Shown here one piece after another: positions 1-4,867 of a stretch of 7,438 bases of DNA. The position numbers were made by a program, and so were the translations under genes. Source of the stretch: JAUYLU01 sp038065675 (GTDB lineage Bacteria; Patescibacteriota; Minisyncoccia; Phycocordibacterales; VMEP01); NCBI GenBank assembly GCA_038065675.1, contig JBBTQM010000018.1, forward strand, positions 1 through 7,438, given 5' to 3'. The notes beneath the pieces were generated by a model. It searched no databases and was not told the origin of the DNA. It saw only the letters and a program-made list of their open reading frames with translations. Numbering within the stretch: the stretch's first letter is position 1; each line of letters begins with the position of its first letter.

Positions 1-418
1 TGGTGAGTATATATTCCATTCTCCCCGACCATGCATCCTGCCAAATTTTCTTGAAGGCAGACATTAGCCCGCTTGCCACAAGATGGCGCTTGTCGTATCC
101 GACATCTTCCATCACGTTAAACGAAATGGGGAAATCGGAATCAAACGGCGCGAAGTAAATAACATCTTTAATTCGGCTTTCGGGTACATAATCAAGCAAT
201 TTCTCCGCCATGGAACCGTGCGGGTCCATTATCGCAACACCTTCTCCGTTTTGGATATCCTGAATCGCCATGTTCTCAAGCAGGGTTGATTTGCCCATGC
301 CGGTCTTGCCGATAATGTACATGTGGCGCGCTCGGTCTATCCGCTTAATGCCAAAACGCGTCTTCTTGTTACGGAAGTCCGCTTCGGCAAAGTATGTAAT
401 GTCGTCCTTACTTGCCAT
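1..418 (-). CDS. Type IV secretion/conjugation-type ATPase (VirD4/TraG/HerA-like), 3' part outside window
   Basis: The first 139 residues are visible; the gene runs off the left edge. They begin MASKDDITYF. A Walker A motif GKTGMGKST lies at residues 37-45, and a strand followed by VAIMDPHG at 61-68 fits the next conserved segment of this ATPase fold. By family knowledge these are membrane-associated hexameric ATPases that move DNA or power type IV pilus or secretion machines; CPR genomes commonly carry such a gene with this start. Which machine it serves cannot be told from the N-terminal part. The ATG at 418 is chosen because the conserved N-terminus begins there. There is no Shine-Dalgarno; a TATACT box (434-439) lies only 15 nt upstream, so the leader would be very short. 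A 173-bp gap separates it from the upstream DUF4015 gene, so it is probably a separate transcript. Confidence 0.85.
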   Translation of the reverse strand, partial: MASKDDITYFAEADFRNKKTRFGIKRIDRARHMYIIGKTGMGKSTLLENMAIQDIQNGEGVAIMDPHGSMAEKLLDYVPESRIKDVIYFAPFDSDFPISFNVMEDVGYDKRHLVASGLMSAFKKIWQDAWSGRMEYILT

Positions 419-424
419 TATTGT

Positions 425-459
425 TTGATATTAAGTATAACGTATCAAGTATTGAGTAT
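425..459 (-). repeat. Heptanucleotide tandem repeat, five degenerate units
   Basis: Read on the minus strand, five consecutive 7-mers are in strict register: ATACTCA (459-453), ATACTTG (452-446), ATACGTT (445-439), ATACTTA (438-432) and ATATCAA (431-425). The consensus is ATACTTR. The array ends 6 nt before the ATG of the ATPase gene and contains that gene's candidate -10 box TATACT (434-439). The role is unknown: it could be promoter, protein-binding site or simple repeat. Confidence 0.7.
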
Positions 460-500
460 ATAGACCCCTGCGCCAAGAGCGCAGGGGATTAGGCCTATAT
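458..500. repeat. GC-rich hairpin with AT-rich outer arms
   Basis: A perfect 9-bp stem CCCCTGCGC (465-473) / GCGCAGGGG (479-487) encloses a 5-nt loop. An outer inverted repeat ATATAG (458-463) / CTATAT (495-500) flanks it. There is no clean U-run on either strand, so it is not a typical intrinsic terminator. It lies between the ATPase gene and the DUF4015 gene. Confidence 0.65.
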
Positions 501-560
501 TTCGTCTTCGCTCGGACAGCATGCCAAGAGTACTTGGCGCGCCGCTCCTCGCTCGACGAA
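501..560. repeat. Second inverted-repeat element next to the first
   Basis: Outer arms TTCGTC (501-506) / GACGAA (555-560) enclose an inner perfect hairpin GCCAAG (523-528), loop AGTA, CTTGGC (533-538). A direct repeat TCGCTCG occurs at 508-514 and 549-555. Together with the adjacent hairpin at 458-500, this makes about 100 bp of dense secondary structure. Function unknown. Confidence 0.55.
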
Positions 561-591
561 ACAAAGAAGAAACCCCGCAAGAAAACGGGAC
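561..591 (-). terminator. Weak intrinsic terminator after the DUF4015 gene
   Basis: On the minus strand, directly after the stop codon, CCCG (589-586) can pair with CGGG (577-574), extended by two wobble pairs. An interrupted T-rich run, TTTCTTCTTTG, follows. The short stem makes this a moderate call. Confidence 0.4.
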
Positions 592-1767
592 TTATTCTTT
601 ATCTAACGCCTCTCTGGTATATCTATTTGCCGGGTCCCATAGCATCCAGGAAGTGAGGCCGGCGTCATAAACCGCCTTCTTCTGCGCGCGAACCTCCGCT
701 TCGCCGTAGTTCCCGCCGTAATCAAAATCCTGAAGCCACGGGCGAAGTTTAAGGGGGGTGGTAGATGCCGCTGCCACGCGCGCCACTGCTTTCATCATTG
801 AATAATTAACAACATCATAAACATTCTTGTTCGGGTTCTCCCAACCGTTGAAATTAGCCGAATAATGCGAAGGGTAAACCATCGGCGACACGTAATCAAA
901 ATAAGGGAGAGTGTTTTCTAATACCTGTCCGATATTCAAATCATCCGAATTGGTTGTCGTCATGCCAAAAAGGTCGACCGAAAGAATCGGGCCTGTACCT
1001 GAAAGATTGTAATTTAGGTATGAGAAAAAATCTTTAAGCATGGATGATTTTGTTGTTGTTCCGGTCCATAAATATTTAACGTCTTTCATGTCCCCGTCGG
1101 AAGGGAAACGAACGTAGTCAAAATTAATTTCGTCAAAACCGGCCTTGTAAGACTCGCGCGAAAGCACCACGATGTAATCCCAATATTCCTTTGCGCCAAC
1201 ATCGATGAAAGAAAGCCCTTTGTAATCTTTCCACGGACCACCCAAGGAAATACTTTGCACGGCAAGGTCAGGCCTGATTTTCGTGTAATGAGGGTCCTGG
1301 AAAACGGTTATCCGACCGATGACATAAACGTCGTGTTCGTGGAGTTTCTGTACGAACTCTCTCATATCCGGGACACGGCATCCCTTCCCCCCGTTTTTTT
1401 CAAACATTGGATTGTCTATGGGGAAAGAAATCGTGCCGGTGTAATCTTTGATGTCTATGACGATTGAATTTATTTCCGTTTCATTGGCGATTTTCAAAAG
1501 AGAATCCCGCCATGTTTGCGAACCGGCAACACAGGATGTCATGTAAATTCCTTTCACCGCTTGGGGAGGTTTGATGTGCGTGGCAATAAAGACTTTTTTG
1601 GCGGGTAAAGCAGAAAGTGCGGGGTTACTTGATGTCGCTGATTGATTCGGGATTTCATATAAACTCCCGGAAACATACGGGTATCCGAAATAAAACACCG
1701 GCGCCAGCAAAAATAAACCAAGAAAAATTTGTGTGTGGCGGTGCGACGGCAAATATGGTTTTCCCAT
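592..1767 (-). CDS. Putative glycoside hydrolase-like protein (DUF4015 type), membrane-anchored
   Basis: 391 aa. A hydrophobic segment at about residues 13-33, after a short basic N-terminus, looks like a signal anchor, so the catalytic-type domain should lie outside the membrane. From about residue 70 the protein matches the DUF4015/PF13200 putative glycosyl hydrolase style (TIM-barrel fold): KGIYMTS (72-78), VIDIKDYTG (103-111), FDEINFDYVRFPSD (211-224), DYVSPMVYPSHY (291-302) and SWMLWDPANRYT (373-384). The Asp/Glu of the DEINFD segment are candidate active-site residues by analogy. The substrate is unknown; an external polysaccharide or envelope glycan is an inference. ATG at 1767 lies 6 nt after the stop of the 102-aa membrane protein gene, so the two are almost certainly cotranscribed and translationally coupled. 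No Shine-Dalgarno is present (the preceding bases are TAAGATAAA). Confidence 0.85.
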   Translation of the reverse strand: MGKPYLPSHRHTQIFLGLFLLAPVFYFGYPYVSGSLYEIPNQSATSSNPALSALPAKKVFIATHIKPPQAVKGIYMTSCVAGSQTWRDSLLKIANETEINSIVIDIKDYTGTISFPIDNPMFEKNGGKGCRVPDMREFVQKLHEHDVYVIGRITVFQDPHYTKIRPDLAVQSISLGGPWKDYKGLSFIDVGAKEYWDYIVVLSRESYKAGFDEINFDYVRFPSDGDMKDVKYLWTGTTTKSSMLKDFFSYLNYNLSGTGPILSVDLFGMTTTNSDDLNIGQVLENTLPYFDYVSPMVYPSHYSANFNGWENPNKNVYDVVNYSMMKAVARVAAASTTPLKLRPWLQDFDYGGNYGEAEVRAQKKAVYDAGLTSWMLWDPANRYTREALDKE

Positions 1768-1773
1768 TTTATC

Positions 1774-2082
1774 TTACGGAAGCGTTGGCGGCTCGTCGCC
1801 AGAGGAGTGGTTGGAATCAAGAGAACGGGAAACAGGCGCGGGCGGTTTATGGAAAATCCCGTCATTTATCGTGACTGTAGGAGTATCCTGTATGTCTTTT
1901 CTTTTGCGTTCGGCGCGTTTGCTACTGCGAATAATTTTATGCTTATTCAGCTGATAGGAATTAATGGCTATGAGAATACCGGAAGCGACGTAAGCAATGG
2001 TTTTCCATGCGGATGGGAATCCCAAGAACGGCAATACCGCCACTAAAACACCGAGCCAAAGTATAGTTCTTCGTTTTGACAT
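1774..2082 (-). CDS. Small two-helix membrane protein, unknown function
   Basis: 102 aa, not recognised as a named family. Two hydrophobic stretches (about residues 7-22 and 28-41) are followed by a strongly basic segment (46-62, RSSKRAERKRK) and a Pro/Ser-rich, slightly acidic tail (79-102). This suggests a small inner-membrane protein with both ends in the cytoplasm. It sits between rsmI (37 nt upstream) and the DUF4015 gene (6 nt downstream), on the same strand. The ATG is supported by an extended -10 promoter, TGATATAAT, ending 6 nt before it. That places the transcription start at or next to the ATG, so the mRNA should be leaderless. There is no Shine-Dalgarno. Reality is supported by the tight operon spacing and plausible membrane topology. 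Confidence 0.75.
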   Translation of the reverse strand: MSKRRTILWLGVLVAVLPFLGFPSAWKTIAYVASGILIAINSYQLNKHKIIRSSKRAERKRKDIQDTPTVTINDGIFHKPPAPVSRSLDSNHSSGDEPPTLP

Positions 2083-2088
2083 AATGGG

Positions 2089-2097
2089 ATTATATCA
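2089..2097 (-). promoter_or_regulatory. Extended -10 promoter, probable leaderless start
   Basis: On the minus strand TGA-TATAAT (2097-2089) is a perfect -10 with the TGN extension. Only 6 nt (CCCATT) separate it from the ATG at 2082, so transcription would begin at about the first base of the start codon. No convincing -35 is visible, which the extended -10 can compensate for. Confidence 0.65.
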
Positions 2098-2119
2098 AAA
2101 TAATAAAATAGTGGAATGG

Positions 2120-2842
2120 TCAGTCAGAGATTATCACGACAAATTCCCCGCGAATTTTGTCTTTGTGTTCCCCAAAATATTTCAAAACCTCGCTTGCGCT
2201 TCCGCGGACTACGTTTTCGTGGATTTTAGTGAGTTCTTTTGCGACCGATACTGTTTTACCAGATGAGGATTTTTTAAGAGATTCAAGCGTTTTCATAAGC
2301 CGGTGCGGGGATTCATAAAAAATCACAACCCTGTCGGTCTCGGCGATTTCTTTAAATAGAGTCTCTCTTCCTTTTTTGTGAGGCAAAAACCCGAGAAACA
2401 AAAACTCCTGCGCCGGCACGCCGGCAATTGAAAGCGCGGCAGTAAGCGCCGACGGGCCCGGCACGGATTCAATTTTTACCGCATTTCCAAGGGCATCCCT
2501 TGGATAGTCAACCCAAGGGATGCCCTTGGAAAAATATTCGCGGATTTGAGAAATTAAAAACGCTCCGGGGTCGGAAATTCCGGGCGTACCGGCGTCTGTA
2601 ACAAGCGCCAAATTCTTCCCTTCTTCCATCAGCTTGATAATCTTCTCGGCACTAGCGCCGCTTTTTTGCTCGTTATAAGACACGAGTTGCTTATTGGTGA
2701 TTCCGTAATGTTTAAGAAGTCGTTGCGTAACCCGTGTATCTTCGCACACAATAATATCCGCCTCTTTCAAAACGCAAAGTGCGCGCAAAGTTATGTCTTC
2801 CAAATTCCCTATTGGGGTCCCGATAACATAGAGTATTGCCAT
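2120..2842 (-). CDS. rsmI: 16S rRNA (cytidine1402-2'-O)-methyltransferase with in-frame palindrome insertion
   Basis: 240 aa; a SAM-dependent tetrapyrrole-methylase-fold enzyme that 2'-O-methylates C1402 in the decoding centre of 16S rRNA. Motifs in order: LYVIGTPIGNLEDITLRAL (4-22), CEDTR (33-37), VTDAGTPGISDPG (81-93), VPGPSA (127-132), FLFLGFLPHKKGR (147-159), FYESPHR (175-181) and KELTK (202-206). The start is ATG 2842, because family members begin just before the LYVxxTPIGN motif; an upstream in-frame TTG at 2869 would add nine non-conserved residues. There is no Shine-Dalgarno, and a TAAATT box ends 7 nt before the ATG. Relative to the family, about 17 residues (roughly 103-119) are inserted between GAFLISQIRE and the KIESVPGPSA strand. 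They are encoded by a 49-bp palindromic element. The catalytic motifs are intact, so the enzyme is probably functional. It heads the minus-strand run including the membrane protein and DUF4015 genes. Confidence 0.95.
   Translation of the reverse strand: MAILYVIGTPIGNLEDITLRALCVLKEADIIVCEDTRVTQRLLKHYGITNKQLVSYNEQKSGASAEKIIKLMEEGKNLALVTDAGTPGISDPGAFLISQIREYFSKGIPWVDYPRDALGNAVKIESVPGPSALTAALSIAGVPAQEFLFLGFLPHKKGRETLFKEIAETDRVVIFYESPHRLMKTLESLKKSSSGKTVSVAKELTKIHENVVRGSASEVLKYFGEHKDKIRGEFVVIISD
2484..2532. repeat. 49-bp double palindrome inserted within rsmI
   Basis: Two perfectly complementary 20-nt arms (2484-2503 and 2513-2532) are separated by a 9-nt spacer. Each arm contains its own 7-bp hairpin, CCAAGGG / CCCTTGG around a CAT or ATG loop, so the element could form one long hairpin or a cloverleaf-like pair. 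It lies wholly in the rsmI reading frame, covers codons 104-120 and contains no stop. It resembles in-frame repeat palindromic elements known from Rickettsia, but any relationship is unknown. Confidence 0.9.
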
Positions 2843-2849
2843 ACGGGAT

Positions 2850-2855
2850 AATTTA
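2850..2855 (-). promoter_or_regulatory. Possible -10 box immediately before rsmI
   Basis: TAAATT on the minus strand ends 7 nt before the rsmI ATG and lies between it and the strong terminator upstream. rsmI needs a promoter here unless it depends on readthrough. No -35 is visible, so the assignment is tentative; if right, this mRNA is also leaderless. Confidence 0.35.
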
Positions 2856-2867
2856 CCACTCCGCATC

Positions 2868-2899
2868 AAAAAATAAAACCCGCAGCCTTAGGCCGCGGG
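2868..2899 (-). terminator. Strong intrinsic terminator of the 174-aa/67-aa unit
   Basis: Minus-strand stem CCCGCGGCC (2899-2891), loop TAA (2890-2888), GGCTGCGGG (2887-2879): 9 bp with one G-U pair, followed by TTTTATTTTTT (2878-2868). The three-base loop is the stop codon of the 67-aa gene, so gene end and terminator are fused. Confidence 0.9.
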
Positions 2900-3091
2900 C
2901 ACCTCCGAAGGAAGGAGGAATGGCAACGACAAACCGTTTTCTTTTGCGTAATCGTACCGCAGAACGCATTTCCAGCACGTCTCTTTGATTGGAACCAAGG
3001 GCAGCTTCCCTTCCATTAGGGCCGCTATATCACCGCCAACGAAACCGTTACAAAGAATTATTGACGCACTGCACACCCAGCATTGACGCAT
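2888..3091 (-). CDS. Small Cys-pair protein (possible zinc-binding), unknown function
   Basis: 67 aa, not recognised. Two CxxC pairs, C4-W-V-C7 and C39-W-K-C42, plus C14, suggest a small metal-binding (zinc-ribbon-like) or redox-active protein; this is inference from the motif only. No signal peptide or clear membrane helix. The start is ATG 3091, because an AGGAG Shine-Dalgarno (3103-3099) sits 7 nt upstream. The gene begins inside the 174-aa gene, overlapping its last 34 nt in another frame, which points to coupled translation. The stop TAA forms the loop of the terminator at 2868-2899. Together with the 174-aa gene it forms a compact two-gene unit unlike its CPR-type neighbours in having clear Shine-Dalgarno sites. 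Confidence 0.65.
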   Translation of the reverse strand: MRQCWVCSASIILCNGFVGGDIAALMEGKLPLVPIKETCWKCVLRYDYAKENGLSLPFLLPSEVPAA

Positions 3092-3582
3092 TTATGAACT
3101 CCTAAAAGTAAATAAGTGCGCATAATTTCTTTGTCGCCGTTGAAGGCAAGCTTCTCGCGCGGTTTTCCTAGGAAAAGTATCGCGTAGCCTCCATCGAAGA
3201 AAAAGCAAATATCTCCGCCGTTGTAGCTCCAAGGAGTCTCATAAAACTTTGTTCTGAAACTCCAGGCTCCGCCGTAGACCCAATTTTTCTCGGTCACCCT
3301 GCGGCTTGCCACCCAGTTCAGGGTAAAAACAAGAGAGTTTCCCCTTATTCCAACCGCATACATCGGCCCGCGGTATAAATCCATTCCGATATGGAATTCC
3401 GCGTCAGCCAGATAGCAACGATGGAATAGCTCGAGACTCCAGCGCGGAAGAGTGTCTCCTCCCCAGACAACTAAAATTCTTCCAGTCCTTTTAAGAAACT
3501 CCCCAAACTTTCTGAGGCAATATTTTCCGCACCTCCGAAAGGCAATGAGACAGAGATTGGCGTACAAACGAAATTTTCTCAT
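3058..3582 (-). CDS. Hypothetical protein, 174 aa, orphan-like
   Basis: No family recognised. The N-terminus (1-33) is rich in Lys/Arg and Cys (C11, C18, C22) with some hydrophobic residues; it could be a membrane-associated or amphipathic helix, but is no clear signal peptide. The body is rich in aromatic residues and glycine (VVWGGDTLPRW 38-48, WVYGGAWSF 101-109, SYNGGDICFFFDGGYAILFLG 119-139), suggesting a beta-rich fold. The C-terminus holds HKCVNAGC (163-170). The start is ATG 3582, because AAGGAG (3595-3590) lies 7 nt upstream. An in-frame ATG at 3636 would give 192 aa but would read through the leader hairpin, and no Shine-Dalgarno is seen there. Its only visible promoter (3661-3690) lies upstream of a terminator-like hairpin, suggesting attenuation or readthrough control. 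Confidence 0.65.
   Translation of the reverse strand: MRKFRLYANLCLIAFRRCGKYCLRKFGEFLKRTGRILVVWGGDTLPRWSLELFHRCYLADAEFHIGMDLYRGPMYAVGIRGNSLVFTLNWVASRRVTEKNWVYGGAWSFRTKFYETPWSYNGGDICFFFDGGYAILFLGKPREKLAFNGDKEIMRTYLLLGVHKCVNAGCAVRQ
3099..3103 (-). promoter_or_regulatory. Shine-Dalgarno of the 67-aa gene
   Basis: AGGAG on the minus strand, 7 nt before ATG 3091 and inside the upstream coding sequence. It decides the start and is unexpected beside a 16S gene without anti-Shine-Dalgarno. Confidence 0.7.
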
Positions 3583-3589
3583 TCCATTT

Positions 3590-3595
3590 CTCCTT
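3590..3595 (-). promoter_or_regulatory. Shine-Dalgarno of the 174-aa gene
   Basis: AAGGAG on the minus strand, 7 nt before ATG 3582. A two-codon ATG-GAA-TGA frame lies between the site and the start and overlaps it, a possible minor start-site decoy. Confidence 0.75.
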
Positions 3596-3602
3596 TTATT
3601 TG

Positions 3603-3637
3603 CATGAAAAAAGCGCCGATTGGGGCGCCCTCTCATG
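3603..3637 (-). terminator. Terminator-like hairpin in the leader of the 174-aa gene
   Basis: Minus-strand core stem GCGCC (3628-3624) / GGCGC (3617-3613) with a 6-nt loop, then TTTTTT (3612-3607). It is well placed to end the transcript of the 199-aa membrane protein gene (stop at 3676). Outer arms CATGA (3637-3633) and TCATG (3607-3603) can extend the stem across the U-run. Only 20 nt separate the element from the 174-aa start codon. Confidence 0.75.
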
Positions 3638-3660
3638 GGTTGTGAGTAACTTAAAGTCTT

Positions 3661-3690
3661 ATTGTACCACGGACCCTAAACTTTTACCAA
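3661..3690 (-). promoter_or_regulatory. Candidate sigma70-type promoter of the 174-aa/67-aa unit
   Basis: On the minus strand, -35 TTGGTA (3690-3685), 18-nt spacer, -10 TACAAT (3666-3661). It overlaps the end of the 199-aa membrane protein gene. The predicted start near 3654 puts the hairpin at 3603-3637 inside the leader. Confidence 0.5.
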
Positions 3691-4275
3691 ACTCACGCCG
3701 GCAAGAAGTTTTTTATAAAGAAGAGCGTAAGCGATGACCGAAATCGGGATAGTTACAAAAATACCAATGCCCAGTAGAAGCATGCCAAAAACATTAAGGA
3801 AAGAAATCATAATCATAAAGAGCAAAAGGTTCCATGTATGCCCCTCTGTCATCCGCCAGCTTTTTTTGAGCGCCATAATAGGGCCGATGTCCTCTTTTTC
3901 AACTATCAAAAATTTATAGAACTGAAGGCGCAGAGCCAAATATATTCCGGGAACAACAAGAAGAAACAATCCTGCGAGAACAGCCACTCCTTCAAGAAGG
4001 GATGAAATTATATAGCTTGCAATCATTTTGAAGTTGGTATATTTCGCCGGAAGGTCTTTAAGCTTTGGCTTGCCGCCGGAAGCAATGATAAGAGAAATGT
4101 TTATGATGGTAATGCTTGCAAAAACGGCTACAAGTATTGAAAGAACTTTATTCTCCCCAACCGCCGCGGCAATGAGGAAGACTACAAAAAGGAGCCCGAC
4201 CATAAAAATGAAGTGGGACTTCGTTTTTAACCATCCGAATTTAATGAGCTCTTCTTGAGAAAATAATGGGGTCAT
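3676..4275 (-). CDS. Polytopic integral membrane protein (GPDPase membrane-domain/DUF975-like)
   Basis: 199 aa with about four to five hydrophobic segments: roughly 22-40, 45-66, 84-116, 147-170 and 172-188. The central region VVPGIYLALRLQFYKFLIVEK (107-127), followed by GPIMALKKSWRMTEGHTWNLL (131-151), resembles the pattern of DUF975 and of the membrane domain of glycerophosphodiester phosphodiesterases (PGIYL...R....P...ALxxSWxxTxGxxW). That family is a guess from the motif; no catalytic domain is present. The function is unknown, perhaps a structural membrane or transport-associated protein. Start ATG 4275 has no Shine-Dalgarno. A promoter (TGGATA, 17 nt, TAGAAT) ends 11 nt before the ATG, leaving only a few leader bases. 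It stands alone on the minus strand, divergent from the tRNA region, and is ended by the hairpin near 3607-3628. Confidence 0.8.
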   Translation of the reverse strand: MTPLFSQEELIKFGWLKTKSHFIFMVGLLFVVFLIAAAVGENKVLSILVAVFASITIINISLIIASGGKPKLKDLPAKYTNFKMIASYIISSLLEGVAVLAGLFLLVVPGIYLALRLQFYKFLIVEKEDIGPIMALKKSWRMTEGHTWNLLLFMIMISFLNVFGMLLLGIGIFVTIPISVIAYALLYKKLLAGVSLVKV

Positions 4276-4286
4276 AGTTTTTCTTT

Positions 4287-4315
4287 ATTCTAACTAAAAT
4301 GCGGTTTTATATCCA
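4287..4315 (-). promoter_or_regulatory. Promoter of the 199-aa membrane protein gene
   Basis: On the minus strand, -35 TGGATA (4315-4310), 17-nt spacer, -10 TAGAAT (4292-4287), 11 nt before the ATG. The leader would be about 4-5 nt. Confidence 0.55.
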
Positions 4316-4335
4316 CTACCATACATTTATTGCTG

Positions 4336-4341
4336 TATAAT
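4336..4341 (+). promoter_or_regulatory. -10 box upstream of the tRNA-Ile region
   Basis: A perfect TATAAT preceded by TTGCTG. No clear -35. It is the only strong -10 before the decayed and intact tRNA-Ile copies, and resembles the TTGCTATAAT box before the surface protein gene. Confidence 0.5.
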
Positions 4342-4372
4342 GGTTTTTTTGATATATTCCACACATTAATCT

Positions 4373-4435
4373 GCGCGTGTAGTTCAGTGGTAGAACGCTG
4401 TCCTGATATCGAGTACGATATAAAAGGTTCGTTCG
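4373..4435 (+). pseudogene. Degenerate tRNA-Ile copy
   Basis: About 36 nt of the 5' half, including TAGTTCAGTGGTAGAACG (4380-4397) and CCTGATA in the anticodon-loop position, match the intact tRNA-Ile 95 nt downstream. After the loop the sequence diverges: no 3' anticodon strand pairs with CTGTC, and the T stem and 3' acceptor strand are absent, although AAGGTTCG (4424-4431) remains. A new hairpin ATATCG / CGATAT with loop AGTA (4406-4421) takes the place of the anticodon arm. It is most likely a non-functional partial duplication. Confidence 0.7.
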
Positions 4436-4467
4436 CCGCAATCGTAAATATCCCTTGTTTCCTGTGT

Positions 4468-4539
4468 GCGTGTGTAGTTCAGTGGTAGAACGCGTTCCTG
4501 ATAAGAACGAGGTCGAAGGTTCGATTCCTTCCACACGCA
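4468..4539 (+). tRNA. tRNA-Ile(GAT)
   Basis: A complete cloverleaf: acceptor GCGTGTG (4468-4474) / CACACGC (4532-4538), D stem GTTC / GAAC (4477-4480, 4488-4491), anticodon stem CGTTC / GAACG with loop CTGATAA (4498-4504, anticodon GAT at 4500-4502), variable AGGTC, T stem GAAGG / CCTTC with loop TTCGATT. Discriminator A4539; CCA is not encoded. tRNA-Ile(GAT) is often in the 16S-23S spacer, but here it stands alone. Confidence 0.95.
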
Positions 4540-4867
4540 CACAGGGCGGAAGCCATTTACGTTGACGGCTCACTGCCTTTTATATGGATTACCATATAAA
4601 CTCGGCGCTCGTGTCAAATGAAAATAAATTTTCGCTTGATACTCACTTGAGTTTATAAGACAGCCTGCCCACCTTTGGCGGGAGGTCTAAGTCGCGGTTT
4701 TTTCCACTCGCACCAGTTATGTCACCAAAAGCCTTGTAAAACTCACATGATAATGAGTTAAACAAGAAACAGGAAGTTATCCCCCGGTATCCTTGTTCCG
4801 ATAATTTGTTGCTATAATGTTTCTATAGCATTATCAAAAGATTCCTAGCTTATTTTTTAATTTTCCT
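4540..4867. other. 328-bp noncoding region between tRNA-Ile and the surface protein gene
   Basis: No convincing gene on either strand. It holds several small inverted repeats: TTTATATGG / CCATATAAA with loop ATTA (4579-4600, perfect 9 bp); CCTGCC / GGCGGG (4664-4669, 4677-4682, one G-U), with a T-run TTTTTT near 4697-4703 that is too far for a classic terminator; and AACTCA / TGAGTT (4740-4745, 4754-4759). The promoter of the surface protein gene is at 4810-4818. Decayed sequence or a small RNA are both possible; neither is shown. Confidence 0.5.
4810..4818 (+). promoter_or_regulatory. Extended -10 promoter of the surface protein gene
   Basis: TGC-TATAAT is a perfect -10 with TGN extension. 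No good -35. The predicted start near 4825 gives a leader of about 43 nt, AT-rich, with no Shine-Dalgarno. Confidence 0.6.

Noticed and set aside
83..289. Plus-strand 68-aa frame opposite the ATPase gene
   Set aside because: Antisense shadow of a strongly conserved Walker ATPase reading frame.
1554..1865. Minus-strand 103-aa frame overlapping the DUF4015 and 102-aa membrane genes
   Set aside because: Overlaps two better-supported genes in another frame; composition is not protein-like.
2843..2869. Longer rsmI start at an upstream TTG
   Set aside because: It adds nine residues not found in the family and would start inside the terminator U-run of the preceding unit.
2992..3018. AAGGGCAGCTTCCCTT resembling the rsmI palindrome arm
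   Set aside because: Only a short imperfect similarity inside the 67-aa coding sequence, without the paired second arm; probably chance.
4316..4573. Minus-strand reading frame of 85 aa containing RVEGIEPSTSFLSG and RSTTELH
   Set aside because: This peptide is what the antisense of a tRNA gene encodes; the frame lies across the tRNA-Ile gene and its decayed copy and is a familiar mis-annotation.
4775..4790. TTATCCCCC as a possible DnaA box or origin
   Set aside because: One imperfect match to TTATCCACA, with no cluster, no dnaA or dnaN nearby and no AT-rich unwinding element.
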